Positions 1 to 9,539 of a stretch of 64,000 nt of DNA are shown one piece after another. This DNA is from Phytophthora hibernalis (taxonomy: Eukaryota; Oomycota; Peronosporomycetes; Peronosporales; Peronosporaceae). The position numbers and the translations under genes are program-made. The stretch spans positions 62,001 to 126,000 of the forward strand of contig JAAKBF010000037.1 in assembly GCA_012656075.1 (NCBI GenBank). The letters run 5' to 3'. A model generated the notes under the pieces. It saw only the letters and a list, made by a program, of their open reading frames with translations, was not told the DNA's origin and made no database searches. Numbering within the stretch: position 1 is the first letter of the stretch; each line of letters starts with the position of its first letter.

Positions 1-610
1 CAGTGTCGAGAACCGTGTGTAGACATGGATAGTCCGCCCGATCAGTTGGGTGTAACACACTTTCAACAGTAACAGCAAAGCCAACACCTCCTTCTCGGCC
101 GGGTGGTAATTCATCTCGCCGTCTTTCAATACGCGGCCGCAAAACCGCACAGGGTGTAATTTGTCGTCGTGGTACAGCATCACAGTGGAACTCAGAGACC
201 ACTCATTAGCAAATAACGTCACGTGCACCTCTTTGGCTCGGTCGAAGTGCCGTAGTATCGGCGCGTCTGCCACCTTCTGTTGTAGTACCGCGAAACTTCG
301 GTGAGCCGCGGATGGGATCCTCCGGTGTAAAGTCCTCATCCTTGAGTTGGTACAGGGCAGCCCGTAGACTGCAAAGTCTTGCATGAATCTGCTGTAATAG
401 TTCAACGCACCGAGGAATGACTGCATGTCTTTCTTCGATGACAGGGACGGCAGCTCCGTCACTACCTTCAACTTCTTCGGATCGGCCCGAATCCCGTCGG
501 CCGACACTTCATGCGACAGAAAATCCACTCGGCCTTGTACAAAAATGCTCTTCGTGAAACTCACACTTATTTTGACACTCACCAAACCGTTGGAGCAGGC
601 GGTCTAGGGT
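1..610 (-). pseudogene. Gypsy A1 pol: end of reverse transcriptase and start of RNase H
   Basis: The minus strand matches, over nearly every base, the region of copy A2 that encodes the RT thumb and the first RNase H domain (39,544-40,150). In A1 the frame is broken, for example near 330 where a C is missing relative to A2 and around 560-600 where the sequence is altered. Only part of the RNase H region lies inside the window. The assignment rests on the match to A2, where the protein is easier to read. Confidence 0.75.
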
Positions 611-619
611 GGCGAGACA

Positions 620-2046
620 AGAGTCAAACGTCTCGGAGCCGAAACAAATATCGTCCACCAACGACCGCCGATCGAACACTGGCACCTACGAGGATTCATC
701 TACTTCCCCTGTGGAGAGCATATCCACTACAGGGCTGTTCACCAGTTGGGTGGCCGCGTCGAGCGTCACCGAGGATTCGCGGCCAGCCTCCAACTTGGTC
801 GGAAAAGCTGTTAAAACCTCGGACAGCTGTGCAGAACCGTCGGTCACTCCTGTTCTAGCGGCCTCAGCGACCGTTTCAGCCGATCGCATCAACTCAGAGA
901 ACTGGGTCCAACCCCTTTGGGCTGAACGAACCCCATAGAGCGTTATCAATCATTCGTTGATAAATCATCGGTGCGTTCTTCAGGCCAAACAGCATACGCA
1001 GCCACTCAAAGTGGCCGAGTGCACAAACGAAGGACGAGATTTTCCGAGCTCTCATCGTCATCATTATCGCCCAGAATCCGCTAGCTGCATCTAAGGAGCA
1101 GAACCACAGGTAGGCCTCCAGGTCAGTTAACAAATCGTCGACCAGCGGCATGGCATACTCCATAATCGCGGTGATTGCGTTCACCATCTTGTAATCGATG
1201 CACAGGCGAATATCGACGCCGTTCTTCTCCAACACAATCACAATCGGGGATGCCCACGGGCTGTCCGATAACGCTACCAACCGAGCTTTCAGTAACTCGT
1301 ATAGCTTCTTCAGGTGCTTCAGCGGTGTACGCCGAGTCCTCTGTTTAATCGGAGGGCGCCCCTCCCTGTACATCGATATCGCATACCACGCCATAGGCTG
1401 GCGGTGGCAGAGCGTTTCCGCTCGAAATCATAATCTGTTCATGCTTCTGTAACACGTTGATCAATGCTCGTTGTTGCTCGGACGTGGCCTTCGGGTTCGC
1501 TACGTTGGGTCCTGTATAATCGAAAACCGTCTCCGAGGCTTCGGTCAGGTCAGGGTGGAATGCCAGCTCATGTGCGTAATCGGTCAACTCGATTTCGTTT
1601 GCCACATGCTCGGCCACACCGCCGAGAGCATCGTCAATGTCAGCATCGGCCCCAGCGGAAACGCCAGTCGTAAGCGCTACAAACACCGACTCCAGACGTG
1701 GCTCCGAATCTTCGGTGAACACGGATTCCGGTGCCTCGCCTGTAATTACCTCGCCGTCACCCCTGTCCGAGGATTCGGACGTGGTTGAATCCTCACATTC
1801 CTCGTTTTCAATGTCCATAGACATCCTGTCCGAGGTTACCAGAGTAACGGTTACTGTCGGATGGTCGTACCCACTCGGCTGTGTGTGGCACTCTTCAACG
1901 CTCTGTAGACGACCCATCCGATGCCCATCTTGGTGCGCTATCGGTCGGGAAAGAATCTTCCGAGGCGTCGGATATTCTCGCCGCTCGACTGCTGGTGGTT
2001 GGCTGGCTAACCACCACTCGTATAGCTTGCTTTCACGCTTCAGCAA
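620..2046 (-). pseudogene. Gypsy A1 pol: acidic linker plus reverse transcriptase
   Basis: The minus-strand reading gives a Ser/Asp/Glu-rich linker (2046-1400), then a typical RT entry with PPIKQRTRR and SPWASPIVIV, the palm motif LCIDYKMVNAIT, the strand with SLDAASGFWAI, and FGLKNAPMIYQRMID. The catalytic box is LVDD, at about 650-662; A2 has FVDD. About 90 residues separate FGLKNAP..NALWG from this box, far more than the roughly 20 usual in Gypsy RTs. Frame breaks occur near 1,350-1,394 and at the GGGG run after NALW (about 935), so a full RT is not encoded as it stands. Confidence 0.85.
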
Positions 2047-2061
2047 CGTGTCATACCGACA

Positions 2062-2806
2062 CTAGGCGTACGCCAGCACTTGCCATTCGTCGTACTTCGC
2101 TGATCGTAGCCGGGTGTAGCCACGCCCTTGCGGGAGGTCGCCACGTGGTACCCATAATACCACCGATTCGTGGTTGGAACAGTGAGCAACCCTCGGTGAC
2201 ACATTAGTCAGCCGGATAATCGCTGTTTGTCCCCGTTGAAACCTCGTCACTGTCGGCACAAGATTCCCAATCCGGCGAATCCACACCTCGTGAGTGTTCA
2301 GAGGTGGACGTCGTCGAGGTAGTTTGAACTCGTGCCACTCTCGTCCGGCGACTGACAAATCCTCGGTCGGGCCACCGGCCACTTGCAGACCGTATACCGG
2401 AGCGTCATCCGCGTTCAGGGACTTCACCAAGGTGACCATTACTTCACCCGGTAACCGGGCCGTGCCTTGGAACAAGTCTAACCGCACTCCAGCTGAGATC
2501 ATGAAGTCCGTGCTGAGGACAACATCGACTCCTGCGCTATGATCCATAATCCACAACTCGAATTCATATTCTCGTTCCCACCCGAGGGTGATCTTAACGA
2601 GTGCTCTGCGACGTGCCTCCATCACTCCTGGGTTGATTCCTCTCACTTCCATACTACGACCGTGGTCTGATACTTCCCGCACGCGTAGTTTTTGCATAGG
2701 AACCCGATATCACGCTCACGTTCGCTCCAGTATCGAGCAGAATCCTCGTTCGCGCGTCATCCACTGCCCCGTTTACCACGGCGCGCAATCGCTTCCTCTC
2801 GCGTAG
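2062..2806 (-). pseudogene. Gypsy A1 retroviral-type aspartic protease region
   Basis: The minus-strand frames encode LLDTGANVSVIS (about 2,714-2,749), the catalytic Asp-Thr-Gly loop of retropepsins, followed by a beta-rich domain with GVDVVLSTDFMISAGVRL and a tail containing WVPRGDLP. The protease would cut the Gag-Pol polyprotein. The active-site frame and the downstream 211-residue frame differ by one base near 2,695, where A2 has its own nearby frame break. It sits between the zinc-knuckle part of gag and the RT linker, as expected for Gypsy pol. Confidence 0.75.
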
Positions 2807-4300
2807 CGCTGGGACGACCACCACCCCGTCCTCTCACCAGACAACAACTTGATTGCCTGACCGAGACTCCGAGGCTCGTGCTCAGTCACATCCATATTCG
2901 CGATTGAAGCCTCGGTAACCGTACCGGTAGCTTCCTCTTCACATTTCACATTCACTTCACTCTCACCGAGGCTTTCGCCTCTCTCTTCTCCATTTTCCGT
3001 CGATTTCACATAATCCATATTCAAGTCATCAGGCCGTTTGCACGAACCCGTGGACGCAAACAAATAGTCGGCGTACAGCGCAGGTTCGGCTAACTGTGGT
3101 AGCCCGATTGGGACCAACCCAGTTTCAGTTGGAAGGCTGTCTAGTTTAAATGACTCCCATAGACCAATTCTTGAAGTTCTGGCGAGAGGTCTTTCTTCTC
3201 CACCTTCGCCTTCAGAAGTGACGCCAGCTCGTTGAATGCTTCGCATCTTCCCGCATCATGGACTTGCTTGCACATCTTGAAACAATAGTGTGCAGAGTGT
3301 GTGAGTCCACCACAGGCGGCACACGGGCCATATTGCCGGCGACCATCACGTCCGCCGAGGCTTAGGTTGTCTCGGTCGTGCGGGTATTGGTTATTCCCAA
3401 CCCTCGGCCGGCGGTTGTCAGCCCGAGCGAACGTTCCTCGGCGGCGTGTCGACGCTCCGAATCTTTGCGGCAGCCACATGACCGTGGTCTTTATCCGACG
3501 CATATTCGTCGTCCGAGTACCTTTCCGAGCTTCGGTCGCCATTGCTAGGGTAGTACTCCGGGTCGTAACCCTCGGTATCATCATAACACCCACTCGATGT
3601 CTCTGCAGGTTCTCCTTCCGCGAATCCCCGGAGCGTCCATCGTCACGGCGACGACTATCATCCTGGCCCTTGGGGCGTCGCACCGAGGACTCGCGTCCCT
3701 TTTCCGCTCGTGGCGTCGGAGGATATCGTTTATCATGTCTTCCAGGTCGTGAATATTCTTGACTCGCACGTGACACAGACGCTCTTCCAAGGCTCGGTCT
3801 TCGCACGTATCGAGGAAGTGTTCAACATGATCCTTGGCCTCGCGACCGCCGTGCTTGAATTGTACTCCGGCATTCCTGGCGTAGCCATTGAGCCGGTTCA
3901 GATAGTCGCAGAGATGCTCCTTCTCTTCACGCTTCGCCGAGTAGCACCGTGCTTTCGCCGATTGATTAAATCGGGAACAGTAGTACTTGATGAACGCATC
4001 ACTCAACACCTTCCACGTTCGTCTCGTCTTCCGCGGGAGTTGTCGGTACCAATGCAGGGCGCCATCTTGGAGGCTCAGCTCGAACGCCATACACCATTCA
4101 TTCGGTGGCGTGTGCGTTCCCTTCATCTCGTAGATGAAGGCTCGAAGCCATTGCATTGACTTCTTGCTCTTGTCTCGGAGGCCGAGATAGGGTTTGATGT
4201 TGCCCAACGGGAGGTGCGTGGCGATTTCAAGCCTCGGTGTGGAACTCTCGTTCTCCATCGAGCTGATCTCACGAATTTGGCGAGCCCATTCTCCAGTCAC
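2773..4300 (-). pseudogene. Gypsy A1 gag: capsid-like domain and nucleocapsid zinc knuckle
   Basis: The capsid-like part (4,260-3,600) has the Retrotrans_gag signature WYRQLPRKTRRTWKVLSDAF followed by a helix-rich stretch with HFLDTCEDRALEERLCHV. Downstream (3,806-3,141) comes an Arg/Asp-rich segment and a Cys/His cluster CAACGGLTHSAHYCFKMCK, where A2 keeps an extra CKxxK-type repeat (CFKRCKMCKQ), so the knuckle is shortened in A1. About 175 bp present in A2 are missing near 3,612. Gag would form the virus-like particle and bind RNA. Frame shifts near 3,600 and 3,240 break it. Confidence 0.8.
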
Positions 4301-5361
4301 GTCACCCCTTGGTCTTCCACGTCGAACGATTCGTCGTCCGAGGAGTCATCGTGCGTATCGAAGCGTCGTTTCGTCGTCCGACCTGTACATTGGCCCGCCG
4401 TCGGAGCGGTCTGTGTACTCTCGAAGCCCTTTGCCAATCGCTCAGTACGGTCCGCTGACCGAGACGTTACCATGTGCGAATCTTCAAAGTACGCCGAAGC
4501 GGTACCTTTCGCTGAGAGCACACCCGGCCCGATCGACTTCTCTGGCTGTCGCCCAGGAGTTGTCGGTAGCGGGACCCTCGATGGATCCGTCTCCTCGGTC
4601 GTGCGTGAGAGGCTCGTCCGACGGTTGGAGCCTGGCTCAGGCACACCAAAAACCGTCCGAAGCTTCTGTTTCCACTTACGCAGCGAGAGCGCGGTATCTT
4701 CGATCGACCAACCTTGAAGCACAGCCCATAGCACGGAACAGTTGTACCGTGTCCTCGGCCACCTGTTGGATGCTCCATGATTCCACCGGGCAACTAATTC
4801 TGCCCCGAGTTCCATCCACACGGCTTGTCGAATTGACTTTGGCGCAAAGGCCCGCATCCACTTGCTCTTCGCCATCATCACCTCCATGCATCTCCCAAAA
4901 CCTTGTTGGCAGTCGGAGTGTCCTCATTAACTGGAGGCCGACTGCCGGTCGATCGAGAACTCGCGTCCTCGGTCATCGTCAGCGATCGGAGATCGCCGAG
5001 TCCAACTCCTCGGTGAGGTTTCGCGCGAGCGACCTCACCCCTCCGCTACGTCCTGCTGAGACGGTAGCGGCTTCCGAAACCTCGGACATCACTGTCGCTT
5101 CTTCCAGGTATTCGTCTTCATCATCTTATTTTGCTTCAGAGTAGTCCGTCCGCTCGTCGAAGCTGTCCGAACGCTCGTTGATCGACTCCAGGTCGCGAGT
5201 GTTGAATCGGACCTCACCGAACCCTCGGTGCGCTCTCCGCTCGGCTTCATCGGCGTTTCTGGTACCGCTGACTTCGCTCCTCTCGCCATCTTCTCTCTTC
5301 TTCTTCTCTTGTCTTCTCTCGAATGCTCGTTAGGGTAAGAACCTATATACAACCAAGACAC
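4297..5361 (-). pseudogene. Gypsy A1 gag N-terminal region
   Basis: This is the first coding stretch after the primer site. Two Met codons are close together (first at 5,359-5,361); the second begins MARGAKSAVPETPMKPS and fits the start in A2. A Ser/Thr/Glu-rich disordered stretch follows, then a conserved-looking helical part with KWMRAFAPKSIRQAVWMELG (about 4,800-4,870) also seen in A2 at about 44,560-44,640. The frame is broken at least twice (around 5,090 and 4,930), and A1 has lost about 40 bp near 5,000 relative to A2. No family function can be named for this N-terminal part. Confidence 0.65.
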
Positions 5362-5377
5362 AGAAAGTCACTCCCAA

Positions 5378-5395
5378 TCCCGGGTCGCGGCACCA
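5378..5395 (-). other. tRNA primer-binding site of Gypsy A1
   Basis: The minus strand reads TGGTGCCGCGACCCGGGA two bases after the LTR end. TGG pairs with the universal tRNA CCA tail, which fixes the minus strand as the element's sense strand. The same 18 bases occur at 6,444-6,461 and 45,173-45,190. The tRNA species was not identified. Confidence 0.85.
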
Positions 5396-5397
5396 GT

Positions 5398-6285
5398 TGT
5401 CGTGTAGGATCACGCAGAAATTCTCACTACCAAATAGTATGAGTCCCATCAACAACACTCGCTTCCCCTTGACAGGTCAACGAGCGTTGGATTAAACCTG
5501 AAGACCAGGAACGATCCCTTACACCGGGTTGGATGTGAACCCTCTGTACAATTAGGTTGTATTAGGCCAACCCAATAACCTGCACCACTAGCCACGAGCG
5601 AGGGGAAGTATGCAATATTGCGCTTTCGAGCGAACCCCACAGTCCCTCAGAAAGAAGGGTACCGGCTGTCAAGCCTAATACGGGTTTGCCGAGGTAAAAC
5701 CTCGGCGGGCAGTAAAATATGTATGGAACACTCGGTTCCACTATAATATATGGTGAACGACGCTTCTCGTCGCTCCCAACGCTCGGCCACTCTAATCTCT
5801 TGGACTGACCAGCAACAAACCCTCGGTTCAATGTACCTTGGGCTCGCTAACCAGCATCCCACAAGCTGAGCTTATCCAGACCCTAAGATAAGCTAGCTAG
5901 ACTTACCGAAGATGGAGTTGACCCTTGGTGACTTGGGGGAAGACTGCTGATTTATTTGTGTTGATCTATGGATCTGAGAGCCTCTGTAGTCAATCAAATA
6001 GCTAGTCCTATACGTAAATACAAATATCCAGTGTGAACCGATCCCCGTATGTGATCCTGTACCCGGTTCTATAAGACCGAGGGTACGAAACTGAAATGGG
6101 TACAAACGAGGGTTCGTACCCTCGGCCGGGATTTTATTATACCCGACCGAGGTCTCGGTCACTAAACTATCGTGGTCACTGTGGCGCGGGAATGTAATCC
6201 GCCAATCAGGGCACGCCAGTCACTTCCTTTCAGCAAGGGCAACCTTGCCGACTGGCGACCGAGCGCCCCAGAACCCAACACCACA
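5398..6285 (-). repeat. LTR of Gypsy family A (5' LTR of A1), 888 bp
   Basis: It is bounded by TGTCGTGTAG at the left and CAACACCACA at the right, giving the usual TG..CA ends. The same 888-bp unit recurs at 23,933-24,820, and an 880-bp version at 45,191-46,070 lacks about 11 bp at its primer-site end. It contains two perfect palindromic signals: an 8-bp stem/3-nt loop at 5,688-5,706 and a near-palindrome GACCGAGGtcTCGGTC near 6,144. On the sense strand TATAATAAAA near 6,135 is a possible promoter box. Confidence 0.9.
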
Positions 6286-6383
6286 CCTGCGCAAGCCCAA
6301 CATCGCCCACCTGACTCGGCGAATTGTTGTGCTGTTGCGTGAAAGCCGAACTAACGACGTTTTCTGTGAATCACAACACCACA
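6286..6383 (+). repeat. Terminal fragment of LTR B (plus orientation)
   Basis: These 98 bp match the last 98 bp of the LTR B ending at 48,355, finishing with GAATCACAACACCACA. They face the minus-oriented LTR B that starts 81 bp further right, so two B ends lie head-to-head around a short leftover of the B internal leader (6,384-6,463). Confidence 0.75.
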
Positions 6384-6443
6384 CACTTGTTGCTCTTAAC
6401 TTATTTGTACTTGGTACCTGCGAAAACAAAGCACACCCCTGAA

Positions 6444-6461
6444 TCCCGGGTCGCGGCACCA
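6444..6461 (-). other. tRNA primer-binding site of a Gypsy B element
   Basis: This is identical to the A primer site and also two bases from the LTR. It shows that the LTR at 6,464-7,340 is a 5' LTR read on the minus strand, although only about 80 bp of the element's interior survive to its left. Confidence 0.85.
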
Positions 6462-6463
6462 GT

Positions 6464-7340
6464 TGTGGTGTTGTGATTCACAGAAAACGTCGTTAGTTCG
6501 GCTTCCACGCAACAGCACAACAATGTGCCGAGTCAGGTCGGCGATGTTGGCCTTGCGCAGGGTTCCTGTCAGTTCCCTTTGCGGTTCGCCCCAGCCGGGG
6601 TTCAGTTGAGTGTTGTCCCAACAAGTACCAAGCTCCAAACTATCCAGAGACTCGCCTGAGCGGGGCAGTCTCCGTGCAAAACCCTGTGCCCTCCACCAAA
6701 GGATGGGCGGCAGTGCGCGAGCGCGTTTACAGGTCACCAGGCGCAGATTACGCCCAGCTAGGAGGTTACGGTGTCCTGGGTTGTGCAGACCCACCGGCTC
6801 GTCGAATCGACGAAACTTGTCTTCGCTTGAAGCGAGAAGTGCCCACCCCGGGCCGACCTTGATCTATTGGCGCTACCAGACGGCTCCCCTACAAGCTATG
6901 CCTCTCGGGAACGACGGCAGACATAATCCAGCCCACGCAGGGACTTACCGGAAAAGTAAACGCTGTTCTTGGACTTAGAAGATTCTGCTCTGATTGTTAT
7001 CTCTATGTTTTCGGAGAGCCCCTTCGGGCTCTTCCCTATGGTCTTCTATCGGTCCTTTACAAATTTCTAATGAAATGGAGTCGTTACAGATCTCTCTGCG
7101 ACTCTTCGCTCAGCTCTGTCCCTTGGTGTCGAGCTGTTTACCTACCTCTCGGCGACCCTTCGCTCAGATCCTGATTTATCCCCCGGTTGGTATATCTCCC
7201 TCGAGGCATATTCTCTCCAAGTCGACTTTCGCCGAGTCCAACTTTCGCCGAGTCGATTATCGCTGAGTCCGTCCTTCGCTGAGTCCAATTTAGGCGTCCC
7301 TAGTGTAGGGTCACCAAAAACTGGATTTCCCTACACCACA
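6464..7340 (-). repeat. LTR of Gypsy family B, 877 bp, minus orientation
   Basis: It starts TGTGGTGTTGTG and ends CCCTACACCACA on the plus strand. Related copies are at 47,441-48,355 (plus) and 18,730-18,880 (plus, truncated), and diverged ones (D) at 23,082-23,932 and 36,472 onward (minus). Near 7,215-7,285 are three to four imperfect copies of a 16-bp unit with core TTCGCCGAGTC, which lies in U3 in sense orientation. The flank at 7,341 is unrelated sequence. Confidence 0.85.
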
Positions 7341-7378
7341 CATGCATATCTAATACTAGCCTCCTTCTTTACCCATGC

Positions 7379-7705
7379 ATGCACCTCAGTCCTCGACTTG
7401 ATACCATTGAGCGAGGCAGCTTTGGTGACGCTCAGACAAGCGTTGATATCGTCCAGCACCTTTGCTTTAAGGGCGTTACCCAGTCACGGGCCGTGACGCC
7501 TCCTGCCGCGCCGGAGCATCGTACTCAAATGCGTGGGAGGCCCCCGGCTCTCCTTGACCATAATGGGGAGACCCACTACCACGTTGAGCGAGTTCTCCGC
7601 GAGAGGCGCCGCCAAGGGAAGCGCCAACTCTTGGTAAAGTGGCGGGGTTACCCTCGTCACAGAACTCATGGGAGCCGATCGAACGGCTCCAGGTTGACTG
7701 CCTGA
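7379..7705 (+). pseudogene. Chromodomain-like C-terminal fragment of a Gypsy integrase (family C)
   Basis: This 108-residue frame contains YHVERVLRERRRQGKRQLLVKWRGYP, a typical chromodomain strand-turn with the LVKWRGYP signature, preceded by a Pro/Arg linker. Chromodomains at the integrase C terminus steer insertion to marked chromatin. No integrase core precedes it, and a minus-strand gag/RT fragment begins at once afterwards, so it is an isolated piece of a rearranged element. A second, more diverged chromodomain-like segment lies at 11,050-11,231. Confidence 0.6.
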
Positions 7706-7714
7706 AGGCTGTCG

Positions 7715-8149
7715 GGATCTGGAAACAGACCCGCCGACAGCTTCGTAAGTAGTCCCGGCCTTCTTGGCCGAATTCGATGGTATAGCGACAACAGCCGCAA
7801 CGCTATACCCGCGCTCGTCGTGAGCGCTGATCATGGCTTTACGCCGGAGCTCCTCCATTTGACTTGTAAGCTGACGCTTACTAATCAGATGAGCGAACTC
7901 GAAGCGAAAGTCACGCTGATCGAGAATGCCGGACATACTCTGTTCGCCCCGGAGGCGGTCGATCTCCTGAAAGGCGAAACCCCGAGGGAAGAGCCACTTC
8001 CAGAAGAGATCCTCCGCCTGAGCATTCGTCGAAGTGTTCACGGGTTGGACCCAGGGATAACCCCAAACGGGCACAAGCCCACCTTTGTTCTCAGCCTTCT
8101 TGCGAAGACTAGTGAACGCCTTGAGCGGGGCTCGGTGCGGTGCCAACAA
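7715..8149 (-). pseudogene. Gag-like fragment of Gypsy family C
   Basis: The minus strand encodes a helix-rich segment with FQEIDRLRGEQSMSGILDQ and SKRQLTSQMEELRRKAMI, then a Ser/Gly-rich tail with GTTYEAVGGSVSRSRQPSGS. I recognise no enzyme motif. Its position beside an RT fragment of the same strand suggests Gag or an RT-adjacent linker. The frame is cut at the right, where the RT fragment starts in a different order than normal. Confidence 0.4.
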
Positions 8150-8167
8150 CCAGGGCCAAATTGGGAA

Positions 8168-8790
8168 TCATTGGCGCCAGCACGCGTTGCATCTCCCCTG
8201 AAAATGGAGAGCCGAGTCCGTGGCCCATTGTGAGACTCGCTTCAGCGTGAACACTCCATCTTCCGTGATGAATGAAAACACTTCTCGGCTATCTTCACGT
8301 AAGGGTAATTGCCAAAATCCCTTCGTGAAATCAAAGGAGCCAAAGAATTTCTTGCCTCTGAAGGCGTCTGTGGTGGTAGCGTTCGACGGCATTGAGCCAG
8401 CACTGGGCACCGTCACACGGTTGACCGGCCGGTAGTCAATTGTCAAACGAAATCGATCACGGGATCCTGGCTTGCGAACCGGGACAACAGCACACGCCCA
8501 TCGTGAGGCATTATTTTCTCCACAAGGTCGTTAGCAACGATGGATTTTACATACTCCCTGATGAATTGCGCTTGGAGTGGTGCCTATTTGCGCACTGGAC
8601 TGCGATAAAGCACTGATCCGTCTTGGATAGTAACTCGGAGAGGTTCAACGCGAGCAGGTGGATCACGGCTGATTGTCTCTCGCCAAATATGAAGAATGAG
8701 TGACAGTAGTTCATGAACTGCCGGTGCTTGTTCCTTGGGTAACCCATGAGAGATCGCACGGTCAATGAGATCGTCAAGAGTCACGATTGG
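8168..8790 (-). pseudogene. Reverse transcriptase fragment of Gypsy family C
   Basis: The minus strand gives RT fingers/palm: a leader with PLRVTIQDGSVLYRSPVRK (8,584-8,650), a stretch with QFIREYVKSIVANDLVEKI, and the palm motif LTIDYRPVNRVTVPSAG with FDFTKGFWQLPL (8,300-8,446). An in-frame TAG at about 8,588 and a frameshift near 8,450 disable it. The sequence ends near 8,190 before a YxDD box appears. Confidence 0.8.
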
Positions 8791-8914
8791 GGAAGCTCCT
8801 CATGTGTATCTGGAAGACCTTCACCAACAGGAAATTCGTTAGTGTCTCCATCTAAGAGAGACGGACTGGCGAGTTTACCAGCGAGAAAATTGGTTCAACA
8901 CTTTCAGGAATTCG

Positions 8915-9441
8915 TCAACTGTATCCGCAAACAGAATGACGTAGTCGACCCATAAGTTCATTATGCTTGAAAGTGCCGCCCTTGCAGATAATCATCTGGT
9001 GATTCTGCTTCGTGACAGGCAGAGCGGGGTCCCAGTCAACAACTTGGGTAACTACAATGGAGTATCCAGTCAAGCTTGCATCCGTGAAAACTAACAGCTC
9101 AGCGTCTGGATTTGGAGATGCCATGAGCGCAGAATCCCGAACAAGCGCGAGCATTGACTCATAGGCAAGTTGCTCTGTCTGCGTCCAGGAGGTAGCCACA
9201 TTGAGCGCGTTACGGTTGCGACTGCCGACACGTTTCTTTTCGGCAGCCAATTTCTCCTGAAGTGGGGCAACCATTCGCGCATAATCTGGTAGGGAGTCTT
9301 GCAGCCAATTCGTGACAAAGACAAAGTACTGTAGATCGGCGATCGTTGCAGGTAATTGGAGCGAGGACAGAGCCTCCACACGAGTCGGGTCATGACGAAT
9401 CCCAGCACCCGTGGACTATCATCGAAAAGAAGCTTATCCAT
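8915..9441 (-). pseudogene. RT thumb / RNase H fragment of Gypsy family C
   Basis: The minus strand encodes a tether-like segment (LPATIADLQYFVFVTNWLQDSLPDY, about 9,300-9,360) and an RNase H start with LLVFTDASLTGYSIVVTQV, where TDAS carries the first catalytic Asp. On this strand RNase H should lie after RT, at lower coordinates, but it lies before it, so the family C pieces have been rearranged. The end of the RNase H continues on the opposite strand at about 9,540-9,660. Confidence 0.75.
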
Positions 9442-9539
9442 CGTGAAAGCTTGCCAAGACCTCGAATATTAGCTGCTGAGGCCGAAGGGATTTCGCCTTT
9501 ATTGCGATCACTCGAACCTCGTTTACATTTTCGATCCCC

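Larger units (their letters stand above)
1..6285 (-). mobile_element. Ty3/Gypsy LTR retrotransposon family A, copy A1 (3' end outside window)
   Basis: On the minus strand the order is LTR (6285-5398), tRNA primer site, gag, aspartic protease, reverse transcriptase and RNase H, and the element then runs off the left edge. A second, nearly identical copy (A2) lies at about 39,160-46,070 in the same orientation; position 1 here matches about 39,544. Reading frames are broken several times by single-base indels, and A1 lacks roughly 175 bp of the Arg/Asp-rich gag segment that A2 keeps (junction near 3,612). The right flank is a fragment of LTR B, so A1 seems to have entered an older B element. 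Replication would use reverse transcription primed by a tRNA; A1 is probably not autonomous now. Confidence 0.9.
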
